Shown here in pieces: positions 52,952 through 60,444 of a DNA stretch of 64,000 bases (positions are counted from its first letter, which is position 1; each line of letters begins with the position of its first letter). Location of the stretch: NCBI GenBank assembly GCA_003247835.1, contig QJYB01000037.1, positions 30,309 to 94,308 of the forward strand, read 5' to 3'. Under the pieces are notes generated by a model, which was given only the letters and a program-made list of their open reading frames with translations, was not told the origin of the DNA and did not search any database. The position numbers and the translations under genes were made by a program. Source of the DNA: Gammaproteobacteria bacterium. Lineage in GTDB: Bacteria > Pseudomonadota > Gammaproteobacteria > Pseudomonadales > Azotimanducaceae.

Positions 52952-54873
52952 CCCTCTGACGCGGGGGCGACGCGCAGCACCTCGGAAATGGTGGTCAGAC
53001 CAGCCCCGACCTTCTGCGCGCCGGAGAGACGCAGGGTACGCATGCCTTCCTTCAACGCCTGCTTGCGGATCACGTCCACATCGCTGTCACCCTTGACCAG
53101 CTCAGCCACCCGCTCACTCATGGGTAGAAGCTCGTAGATCCCCATGCGGCCGTAGTAGCCGGTGTCGCGACACTCGAGGCAACCCTGTGGTGCGAAAACC
53201 TTCTGCGGTGGCTTGGCGCGGAAGGGCTGGGTCATCAGCTGCCAGGCCTCCAGATCGACGTCGTCCTCCACCTTGCAGTGCGGGCACAGCGTGCGGACCA
53301 GGCGTTGCGCCATGATGCCCAGCACCGTGGCCTTGATCATGTAAGGCGGCACGCCCAGATCGAGCAGGCGGGTGACCGCCGTAGGGGCGTCGTTGGTGTG
53401 CAGCGTGGAGATCACCAGGTGGCCGGTCAGGGCCGCCTGGATGGCCATTTCCGCCGTCTGCAGATCCCGGATCTCACCGATCATGATGATGTCCGGATCC
53501 TGTCGCAGCAGTGCCCGAACACCGGCATCGAACGTCACCCCGATGTTGTGCTGGACCTGCATCTGATTGAACGCCGGTTCCACCATCTCGATGGGATCCT
53601 CGATGGTGCAGACATTCACCTCGTCGGTGGCGAGCTGCTTGAGCGTGGAGTAGAGCGTCGTCGTCTTGCCCGATCCGGTCGGCCCGGTAACCAGCACGAT
53701 GCCGTTCGGCTGGTGCACCATCTCCTGCCAGCGCCGGTAGTCCTCGCCACCGAGCCCCAGCTCCTGAAAGCTTCTGAGCAGCACGTCCGGATCGAAGATC
53801 CGCATGACCATTTTTTCGCCGAAGGCCGTGGGCAGTGTCGACAGACGCAGCTCCACCTCGTCACCATCGGGCTGCTTGGTCTTTACCCGCCCATCCTGGG
53901 GTCTGCGCTTCTCCGCCACGTCCATCCGCCCGAGAATTTTCAGGCGGCTGGTCACCGCCGCGTTCACCGCGCCGGGCAGCTCGTAGACGTGATGCAGAAC
54001 GCCGTCGATCCGGAAACGGATCAGGCCCTTGTCGCGACGCGGCTCGATGTGGATGTCACTGGCACGCTGGTCGAACGCATAGTTGAGCAGCCAGTCGACG
54101 ATGTTCACCACGTGCGCATCGTTCGCATCCGGGTTCTTCAGCTCGCCGAGCTCGAGCATCTGCTCGAAGTTGGCGACCCCGGACACCTGGAAGCCTGCTT
54201 CCTCGGCCCGGGACACGGACCGGGCCATGGTGTAGAACTCGAGCTGATACTTGGTGATGTCCCGCGGCGAGGTGACCATGCGTTTGATGCGCCGACCGCG
54301 CAGGGTCTGGGTGAGCATGCTCTCCCACTGGAACATGTACGGCTGCGCGCTGACGATCACCACCTCTTCGTCCGTCACCTCCACGGCCAGAATGTTGTGC
54401 CGCTGGGCGAAGGCGTAGGACATCACCTCGGTGACCTTGTTGACGTTCACCTTGAGGGGATCGATACGCAGATAAGGCTGGCGGGATTTCTCCGCCAGCC
54501 ACAGGGTCATGGTGTCGAGGTCCAGCTCGCGGCCCGGGTTCCTGCGGTTCTCGAAACCCCGGTCGGCGACGATCTCCAGCGGATGCTGAGAGAGCTCCTT
54601 CTTGGTCCGCGGTGCGATGAGGATGTCTTCCGCCTCGCGCTGGCTGATGAACCCTTCCTTGACCAGCTCCTCGAGCATGGTCGGCAGATCGAGCAGCTGT
54701 TCGGTAGCGAACTGCAGCCGGTCGGCCAGCGGCTTTTCCGCGCCGCGGGCCGGTCGCAGCTCGGCGCGTTGCGCAGGCTGTGGCTCGTCCGCGCCGCCAG
54801 CAGACGTATTGCCGTCCGTGACATCAGCGCCGACAGCGGTCTTCTGCTCGCCTGAACTGAGAGGGGTGGCCAC
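52948..54873 (-). CDS. GspE/PilB-type secretion/pilus ATPase (stand-alone)
   Basis: The start is GTG 54873 (M-A-T-P-L-S-S-G-E-Q), behind AAGGA at 5-base spacing, giving 641 residues. A variable N-terminus (about 1-50) and a GspE-N/MshEN-like region (about 60-200) precede the ATPase. The ATPase has Walker A GPTGSGKTT at 397-405, DIIMIGEIRDLQTAEMA, and STLHTNDAPTAVTRLLDLG. A zinc tetra-Cys (Cys530, 533, 565, 568) follows. Such ATPases power type II secretion or type IV pilus assembly, but no pilin, platform (PilC/GspF) or secretin gene is nearby. PilB-, MshE- and GspE-like roles are all possible. Confidence 0.85.
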   Translation of the reverse strand: MATPLSSGEQKTAVGADVTDGNTSAGGADEPQPAQRAELRPARGAEKPLADRLQFATEQLLDLPTMLEELVKEGFISQREAEDILIAPRTKKELSQHPLEIVADRGFENRRNPGRELDLDTMTLWLAEKSRQPYLRIDPLKVNVNKVTEVMSYAFAQRHNILAVEVTDEEVVIVSAQPYMFQWESMLTQTLRGRRIKRMVTSPRDITKYQLEFYTMARSVSRAEEAGFQVSGVANFEQMLELGELKNPDANDAHVVNIVDWLLNYAFDQRASDIHIEPRRDKGLIRFRIDGVLHHVYELPGAVNAAVTSRLKILGRMDVAEKRRPQDGRVKTKQPDGDEVELRLSTLPTAFGEKMVMRIFDPDVLLRSFQELGLGGEDYRRWQEMVHQPNGIVLVTGPTGSGKTTTLYSTLKQLATDEVNVCTIEDPIEMVEPAFNQMQVQHNIGVTFDAGVRALLRQDPDIIMIGEIRDLQTAEMAIQAALTGHLVISTLHTNDAPTAVTRLLDLGVPPYMIKATVLGIMAQRLVRTLCPHCKVEDDVDLEAWQLMTQPFRAKPPQKVFAPQGCLECRDTGYYGRMGIYELLPMSERVAELVKGDSDVDVIRKQALKEGMRTLRLSGAQKVGAGLTTISEVLRVAPASEG

Positions 54874-54913
54874 GTAAGTCCTTGAATAGCCGATTTTTAC
54901 CGCAGAAGAGCCA

Positions 54914-54941
54914 GTTTTAGGGATGCCTTGTGCTTTTGCAA
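54914..54941 (-). promoter_or_regulatory. Candidate promoter for the GspE/PilB-type gene
   Basis: On the minus strand TTGCAA (54941-54936) and TAAAAC (54919-54914) are 16 bases apart, and the start GTG lies about 40 bases downstream. Both boxes are partial matches. The -35 sits inside the hairpin region at 54924-54970. Confidence 0.35.
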
Positions 54942-54970
54942 GGACACCCGCCGGGGGTGCCCGCAAGGCA
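54924..54970. repeat. Inverted repeat with internal hairpin upstream of the GspE/PilB-type gene
   Basis: TGCCTTG at 54924-54930 and CAAGGCA at 54964-54970 pair. Inside them, CACCC/GGGTG around GCCGG forms a small hairpin at about 54945-54959. The structure covers the possible -35 of the minus-strand gene. It could be an operator, an attenuator, or a terminator remnant without a T run. The rest of the gap up to argA (to 55146) holds only the argA start region. Confidence 0.45.
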
Positions 54971-55104
54971 CATTGAACCGGGTCACAGACTGGAAGAAAA
55001 CCCCACTATCTGACAATCAATCTGCCCGATACCAGCCCGACGAACCGTGCGCCCGGAGACCGGGCTCAACACCCGCGGCCGGGTCTGCACGCACGACCAT
55101 GGTG

Positions 55105-55110
55105 TAGAAT
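55105..55110 (+). promoter_or_regulatory. Candidate -10 box for argA
   Basis: TAGAAT on the plus strand, about 36 bases before the preferred argA GTG start, is a five-of-six -10 match. The -35 region is not convincing. I see no clear ArgR box. Confidence 0.3.
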
Positions 55111-55146
55111 GCGCGCCCTTCCGACGCTCGGATGGTGGAGCGGAAC

Positions 55147-56514
55147 GTGGCCGTCAACGACTATGCAAGATGGTTCAGGGACTGGACCCCCTACATCAGC
55201 ATGCACCGCAATCGGACCTTCGTGGTGCTGCTCGAAGGTGAGGTGCTGGACCATCCCAACCTGACCAACATCGTTCACGACCTGGCCCTGGTCCATGTGC
55301 TCGGCGCCCGGCTGGTCCTGGTGCACGGCGCGCGGCCTCAGCTCGATGCCGTCCTGCCTTCCGTGACCGATGCTGGTGGACTTTTTCACAACGGCAGGCG
55401 CATCACCCGGGCTCATGATCTGCCGCTGATTCTCGGCGTGTTCGGTCAGCAACGCGCGCGGCTGGAAGCGCTGTTCTCCACCGGTATCCCGACGAGTCCG
55501 CTCCGGGAGACGGAGATCAGCGTCATCGGTGGCAACTTCGTCACCGCCCGCCCGGTAGGCATCGTCGACGGCATCGACCACGAGCTCACCGGCAGAACCC
55601 GGCGCGTGCATGGGGCGCGACTCAAGGCCGTGCTCGATGGCGGTGGGCTGGCGTTGCTGTCGCCGCTCGGCTATTCCTCGTCTGGCCAGGTCTTCAATCT
55701 GGCGGCGGACGAGCTGGCCGTCGACGTGGCGCTCGCGCTCGGCGCGGACAAACTCATCGTCTTCAGCCGCACCGGAGCACTGCGCGACGAGTCGGGCGAA
55801 CGGATCTCCCTGGTGAGCCCGGCGGAGCTGCAGGCCCACGTGGACGCCGGCGAGACGCACCTGACGGCGTTGCTGCGCGCAAGCCGGGGTGGTGTGCCGA
55901 GTTGCCAGATCATTTCCTACGAGAACGACGGCGCCCTGCTGCAGGAGCTGTACACAGCGACCGGGGCCGGCACCCAGGTACGTGAATCCTACGACTTCAT
56001 CCGCGACGCAACTCAGGAAGACGTCGCCAGCATCGTCGAGGTGATCCGGCCACTGGAGGAAGCCGGAGTGCTGGTCCGGCGCAGCCGCGACAGGCTCGAG
56101 GAAGAGATCGATCACTTTCTGGTGGCGGACCTCGACCGTGCCGTGGTGGGCTGCTGCGCCGTCTATCCGTTCGGCGACGTGGCGGAGCTGGCCTGCGTGG
56201 CCGTGCATCCTTCCTACCGCGAAGGAGCACCCTATCGCGACGGCACGGCATTCCGGGTCGACGGGGAACGTACCGACGGACGGGCCAGTCCACGCAGCCG
56301 CGCTTCCCGTGTCGGCACTTCACTGCTGGCCGCCGCGGAAGCCCGCGCCAGAACGCTCGGTGCGAACCGGCTGTTCATCCTAACGACGCAGACACGGGAC
56401 TGGTTTCTCGACCAGGGATTCGTGGACGCGGGGACCGACGCGCTTCCGGCCCCAAAACAGGCCATGTATAACTATCAGCGGAACGCCCGGGTCATGATCA
56501 AGGATCTGACCTGA
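55147..56514 (+). CDS. argA: N-acetylglutamate synthase (amino-acid-kinase plus GNAT)
   Basis: ArgA acetylates glutamate with acetyl-CoA, the first step of arginine synthesis. GTG 55147 has GGAG six bases upstream and gives MAVNDYARWFRDWTPYISMH, aligning with the family start. ATG 55132 is five codons further upstream. The amino-acid-kinase-like domain (about 1-285; ARLVLVHGARPQLDAVL) and GNAT domain (about 300-455; IRPLEEAGVLVRRSRDRLEEEI) are complete. A stretch of about 27 residues (359-385), rich in Arg, Asp and Ser, follows HPSYR where the acetyl-CoA loop normally runs on directly. This is an unusual insertion. Confidence 0.93.
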   Translation: MAVNDYARWFRDWTPYISMHRNRTFVVLLEGEVLDHPNLTNIVHDLALVHVLGARLVLVHGARPQLDAVLPSVTDAGGLFHNGRRITRAHDLPLILGVFGQQRARLEALFSTGIPTSPLRETEISVIGGNFVTARPVGIVDGIDHELTGRTRRVHGARLKAVLDGGGLALLSPLGYSSSGQVFNLAADELAVDVALALGADKLIVFSRTGALRDESGERISLVSPAELQAHVDAGETHLTALLRASRGGVPSCQIISYENDGALLQELYTATGAGTQVRESYDFIRDATQEDVASIVEVIRPLEEAGVLVRRSRDRLEEEIDHFLVADLDRAVVGCCAVYPFGDVAELACVAVHPSYREGAPYRDGTAFRVDGERTDGRASPRSRASRVGTSLLAAAEARARTLGANRLFILTTQTRDWFLDQGFVDAGTDALPAPKQAMYNYQRNARVMIKDLT

Positions 56515-56548
56515 GCTGCCCGGTATTCCAGAACGGGTTTGCAACAAA

Positions 56549-58228
56549 ATGACAGACGACACCCAACGAAGACGCTACTCCTCCATCGTCGTGGACGGCG
56601 TTGCCCAGGCGCCGAGCCGTGCCATGCTCTACCCGGTAGGTTTCAAGGAAGAGGACTTCGCCAAGCCACAGGTCGGTATCGCCTCGACGTGGTCCATGGT
56701 CACGCCGTGTAACATGCACATCAACGCGCTGGCGGATGCGGCCGCCATGGGTGCGGACGAGGCGGGCGGCAAGAGCGTGCTGTTCAACACGATCACCGTC
56801 TCCGACGGCATCTCCATGGGCACGCCGGGCATGCGCTACTCCCTGGTTTCCCGGGAGGTGATCGCCGACTCCATAGAGACCGTGGTCGGCGCCCAGGGCT
56901 TCGACGGCTTCGTGGCCATTGGCGGCTGCGACAAGAACATGCCCGCCTGCGCCATGGCCATGGCGCGCATGGACCGTCCGAGCGTGTTCGTCTACGGTGG
57001 CACCATCCAGCCCGGCAGGAATCGGCGGGACATCGTCTCTGTGTTCGAGGCGGTGGGCGGCCACGCGGCGGGAACGGTTTCCGATATCGAGCTCAAGGAA
57101 GTCGAGAGCACCGCCATTCCCGGACCCGGCTCCTGCGGTGGCATGTACACCGCCAACACGATGGCATCCGCCATCGAGGCTCTCGGCCTTTCCCTGCCCA
57201 ACAGCTCCGCTCAGGAAGCGGTTTCCGATGCCAAGCGCCGCGACAGCTACAACGCGGGCGCTGCCGTCATGCATCTCATCGATCGGGGCATCAGGCCGAG
57301 CGACATCCTCTGCATGGAGGCCTTCGAAAACGCCATCACCGTGGCCATCGCGCTCGAAGGCTCCACGAACGCGGTGCTGCACCTGCTCGCGATCGCCCAT
57401 GCTGCGCGTATCGGTCTCACCATCGACGACTTCACCCGGATCGGCGAGCGGGTGCCCGTGCTGGCCGACATGCGTCCCGCCGGCCAGTACGCCATGAGCG
57501 AGCTGATCGCCATCGGCGGTATTCAGCCGCTGATGAAGACCCTGCTCGCGGAAGGGCTGCTGCACGGTGACTGCATGACGGTCACCGGTCGCACGCTGGC
57601 GGAGAACCTGGCAGACGTGGCTCCGTATCCGGAAGGCCAGCAGGTGGTACGACCACTGTCAAACCCCATCAAGAAGGATTCGCACCTGGTCATCCTGTAC
57701 GGCAACCTGGCGCCGGAAGGCGCGGTGGCCAAGATCACCGGGCATGAAGGCCTCACCTTCACCGGAACTGCCCGCTGCTATCACGGGGAGGAAGCCGCCA
57801 TGACCGCCATCATGAGTGGCGAAATTCACAAAGGCGACGTGGTGGTGGTGCGCTACGAGGGTCCGCGGGGTGGACCCGGCATGCGGGAAATGCTTTCGCC
57901 GACCAGCGCCATCAACGGCCTGGGACTCTCCAAGGACGTCGCGCTCATCACCGACGGGCGGTTCTCCGGCGGCTCCCACGGCTTCGTCATCGGCCACATC
58001 ACGCCGGAGGCTTTCGACGGCGGACCCATCGCGCTGATCGAGGACGGCGATGAGATCACCGTGGACGCCGAGTCCCGCGAGATCACACTGCACGTGGACG
58101 ACGCCGTGCTGAGCGAACGTCGGAAGGTGTGGCAGCGGCCAGCGCCCTATGCGGACCGGGGCATCCTCGCCAAGTACGCCCGCCAGGTGAGCTCCGCGAG
58201 CCTGGGCGCGGTCACCGACCGGGACTGA
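56549..58228 (+). CDS. ilvD: Dihydroxy-acid dehydratase
   Basis: IlvD dehydrates dihydroxy acids in valine, leucine and isoleucine synthesis. The 559-residue length and sequence fit the shorter class of the IlvD/Edd family rather than the roughly 616-residue E. coli enzyme. The three cluster cysteines are visible in TPCNMHINALADAAAMG, GGCDKNMPACAM and GSCGGMYTANTM; the short class carries a [2Fe-2S] cluster. EGSTNAVLHLLAIA, YEGPRGGPGMREM and TDGRFSGGSHGFVIGHITPEA are conserved. It is followed 24 bases later by the cyclase-family gene. Confidence 0.97.
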   Translation: MTDDTQRRRYSSIVVDGVAQAPSRAMLYPVGFKEEDFAKPQVGIASTWSMVTPCNMHINALADAAAMGADEAGGKSVLFNTITVSDGISMGTPGMRYSLVSREVIADSIETVVGAQGFDGFVAIGGCDKNMPACAMAMARMDRPSVFVYGGTIQPGRNRRDIVSVFEAVGGHAAGTVSDIELKEVESTAIPGPGSCGGMYTANTMASAIEALGLSLPNSSAQEAVSDAKRRDSYNAGAAVMHLIDRGIRPSDILCMEAFENAITVAIALEGSTNAVLHLLAIAHAARIGLTIDDFTRIGERVPVLADMRPAGQYAMSELIAIGGIQPLMKTLLAEGLLHGDCMTVTGRTLAENLADVAPYPEGQQVVRPLSNPIKKDSHLVILYGNLAPEGAVAKITGHEGLTFTGTARCYHGEEAAMTAIMSGEIHKGDVVVVRYEGPRGGPGMREMLSPTSAINGLGLSKDVALITDGRFSGGSHGFVIGHITPEAFDGGPIALIEDGDEITVDAESREITLHVDDAVLSERRKVWQRPAPYADRGILAKYARQVSSASLGAVTDRD

Positions 58229-58252
58229 CGGCGGGCCGCAGGCTGCACGCCC

Positions 58253-58912
58253 ATGAGCCGACTCATCGACGTCAGTCACGTCATCGGGCACGGCACCATC
58301 ACCTACCCGGGCCTGCCTGGGCCGGTCATCTGTGACTACCTGAGCCGGGAAGCCTCCCGGGCCCGGTACGCCCGAGGGACCTCCTTCCACATCGGCCGCA
58401 TCGACATGGTGGCCAACACAGGAACCTACGTGGACGCCCCGTTTCACCGCTATGAAGACGGCCTGGATCTCGCCGAGCTGCCGCTCTCGTCACTCGCCGA
58501 TCTGGACGCCCTGGTGGTGAGCACCAGCACCGATGCCATCGACGCCGCGGTGTTCGAGCCCCTCGAAGTGACCGGCAAGGCCGTCCTGGTGCACACCGGC
58601 TGGTCCAGGCACTGGGGGACGCCGACCTATCTGTCAGGACACCCCTATCTCACCGGCGAGGCGGCAGAGCTGCTGCTGGACCGCGGCGCGGCCCTGGTCG
58701 GTATCGACTCACTGAACATCGATGACACCCGCGGCGGAGAACGCCCGGTCCATTCCACGCTGCTCGGGGGCAACGTGCCCATCGTCGAGCATCTATGCAA
58801 CCTCGAGGCGCTCCCTGCCTCCGGCTTCGCCTTCCACGCAGCGCCGGTCAAGGTGCGGTCCTTCGGCACGTTTCCGGTGCGTGCCTACGCGGTGGTGCCG
58901 GACCGGCCGTGA
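58253..58912 (+). CDS. Cyclase-family metal hydrolase (KynB-like fold) with altered metal motif
   Basis: The 219-residue protein is of the cyclase/kynurenine-formamidase-like family (PF04199-type), with IDVSHVIGHGTITYPG at the N-terminus. GIDSLNIDD lies two-thirds along. The signature HxGTHxDxPxH reads N-T-G-T-Y-V-D-A-P-F-H (55-65). Asn55 and Tyr59 replace two usual histidine ligands, while Asp61 and His65 remain. Substrate and activity are therefore open. Its last codon overlaps the P-loop kinase start (GTGA), so they are coupled. The ilvD-cyclase-kinase run may be one operon, but no pathway is obvious. Confidence 0.82.
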   Translation: MSRLIDVSHVIGHGTITYPGLPGPVICDYLSREASRARYARGTSFHIGRIDMVANTGTYVDAPFHRYEDGLDLAELPLSSLADLDALVVSTSTDAIDAAVFEPLEVTGKAVLVHTGWSRHWGTPTYLSGHPYLTGEAAELLLDRGAALVGIDSLNIDDTRGGERPVHSTLLGGNVPIVEHLCNLEALPASGFAFHAAPVKVRSFGTFPVRAYAVVPDRP

Positions 58913-59478
58913 CCCAGCGGGTCATCCTGATCCACGGTCCTCCGGCCTGCGGCAAGCTCACCACGGCCCGCGCCCTGCAGCCGCTCATCGGCGGTGTGAT
59001 CCTGCACAACCACCTGACCTTCAACGTGGCGCGAACGCTGTTCGAGATCGATGATCCGCGGCTTCTGGCGCTGCATCGGGAGCTCCGGCTGGTCATGCTC
59101 CGCCACGCGCTGGCTGAAGGCATGCCGGATCTCATCCTGACGCTGGTCTACAGGGAGTCACACTCCGAGAGCAACGTGGCGGACGTGATCGACCTGGTGG
59201 CATCCCGGGGCGCACTACTTCTGCCGGTGTACCTGGACTGCCCGGAACAGGCTCTCATCACCCGGGTAACGGCGGAAGATCGGATTGCGTCCGGCAAGCT
59301 CGCCTCAGCGGAGCGCCTGAAGGTACTCCTCGAACGGGATACCTACCCACCGTTGCCCCATCCGCGGACCCGGGTCATCGCCAACGCGGAACACAGCGCC
59401 GCTGAGGTCGCTGCGGAGATCGCCCGCTGGATTCAGACTCTCGACCCCAGGCAGCCGATCAATCCATCGGGATCGTGA
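58909..59478 (+). CDS. P-loop kinase-like ATPase (AAA-type, unknown substrate)
   Basis: GTG 58909 overlaps the cyclase stop; the product has 189 residues. Walker A is GPPACGKLT, close to the N-terminus. A Walker B-like stretch lies in PDLILTLVYRES (residues about 69-80). The downstream LLPVYLDCPEQAL and basic/acid lid region resemble shikimate- or adenylate-kinase-like small-molecule kinases. The substrate cannot be assigned. Linkage to the cyclase and ilvD suggests a metabolic kinase. It could instead be a nucleotide kinase or stress protein. Confidence 0.65.
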   Translation: MTQRVILIHGPPACGKLTTARALQPLIGGVILHNHLTFNVARTLFEIDDPRLLALHRELRLVMLRHALAEGMPDLILTLVYRESHSESNVADVIDLVASRGALLLPVYLDCPEQALITRVTAEDRIASGKLASAERLKVLLERDTYPPLPHPRTRVIANAEHSAAEVAAEIARWIQTLDPRQPINPSGS

Positions 59479-59577
59479 CACTGCGCATTGAAGTGGCGGA
59501 GCAAATTGCGCATAGTTCACGCTGATTCGCCTAAAGTCCGCTAAGTGACTGAATCTATATCGGTAAACGACTTGATC

Positions 59578-60078
59578 ATGCCGCAACCATCCACCATCGT
59601 CTGGCTCATCACCGGCCTGCTCTGGAGCATCGCCGGGACTGCGGGCGCCGAAACCCTGAAGGCCAACCGGATCCTGGTGGACAAGTCCGAGCGCACGCTG
59701 GTGCTGTTCGCTGACAGCCGACCCATCCGAACCTACCCGATATCGCTGGGTCTGAATCCCAGAGGACACAAGCGCTTCGAGGGCGACAAGCGCACGCCCG
59801 AGGGCATCTACCTGATAGACGGCAAGAATCCGAACAGCGCCTACCACCTGTCGCTGCACATCTCCTACCCTAACGAGCGCGACGTTCGCACTGCCCGTGA
59901 GCGGGGCTGGGACCCGGGGGGCATGATCATGATCCACGGATTGCCCACGGGACTCATCAAGGCATCAAGCAAGTACGAGTTCGACTGGACGGATGGCTGT
60001 ATCGCCGTGAGCAACGCCGCGATCGAAGAAATCTGGCAGCTGGTCGATGAGGGGACCCTCATCGAAATCACGCCCTGA
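59578..60078 (+). CDS. L,D-transpeptidase (YkuD family), YafK-like
   Basis: This 166-residue exported protein starts at ATG 59578 (MPQPSTIVWLITGLLWSIAG) with a signal peptide ending about residue 24. GTG 59545 would give eleven extra residues. The catalytic core is H120 in MIHGLPTG and C141 in WTDGCIAVSN, the YkuD HxxxG...SDGC pattern, so crosslinking or trimming of peptidoglycan or lipoprotein attachment is expected. The YafK-like small size and DKSERTLVLF start support this subgroup. No partner gene is nearby. Confidence 0.9.
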   Translation: MPQPSTIVWLITGLLWSIAGTAGAETLKANRILVDKSERTLVLFADSRPIRTYPISLGLNPRGHKRFEGDKRTPEGIYLIDGKNPNSAYHLSLHISYPNERDVRTARERGWDPGGMIMIHGLPTGLIKASSKYEFDWTDGCIAVSNAAIEEIWQLVDEGTLIEITP

Positions 60079-60144
60079 CCGACGCCGCCTACACGGGTGC
60101 CGTCGCGGCAGGCGCACCCGGACCGCAGGAGAGGAGAATCCCGC

Positions 60145-60420
60145 ATGGACTGGAAGGTGTTTCTGACCATTTTCGGCACCGTTTTTCTCGCCGAGCTCGG
60201 CGATAAAACGCAGCTGGCCACGGTGCTGTTCGCGACACGGGAATCCCTGCACCCGCTGATCGTGTTCGCGGCCGCATCCCTGGCCCTGGTCGCCACTTCC
60301 GCTGTCGGGGTGGCCGCGGGGAACTTCATTGCCGATCAGATCGACACCCGGGTCCTTTCCTACATCGCCGGCGCCGGTTTCATCATCATCGGCGCCTGGA
60401 CCATCTGGAACGCCAGCTGA
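60145..60420 (+). CDS. Half-size GDT1/TMEM165-type transporter
   Basis: The 91-residue protein, behind GGAGAGGAG, has the E-x-G-D-K-T/S motif as AELGDKTQL (Glu17, Asp20, Lys21) and about three transmembrane helices. Full GDT1 proteins have two such halves and export Mn2+ or exchange Ca2+/Mn2+. Many proteobacteria encode single-repeat forms that would need to dimerise. Only one half-copy is visible in this window. It is convergent with the M81 peptidase gene (24-base gap). Confidence 0.85.
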   Translation: MDWKVFLTIFGTVFLAELGDKTQLATVLFATRESLHPLIVFAAASLALVATSAVGVAAGNFIADQIDTRVLSYIAGAGFIIIGAWTIWNAS

Positions 60421-60444
60421 CGTCGGAGCGCAACGAAGCCTCCG

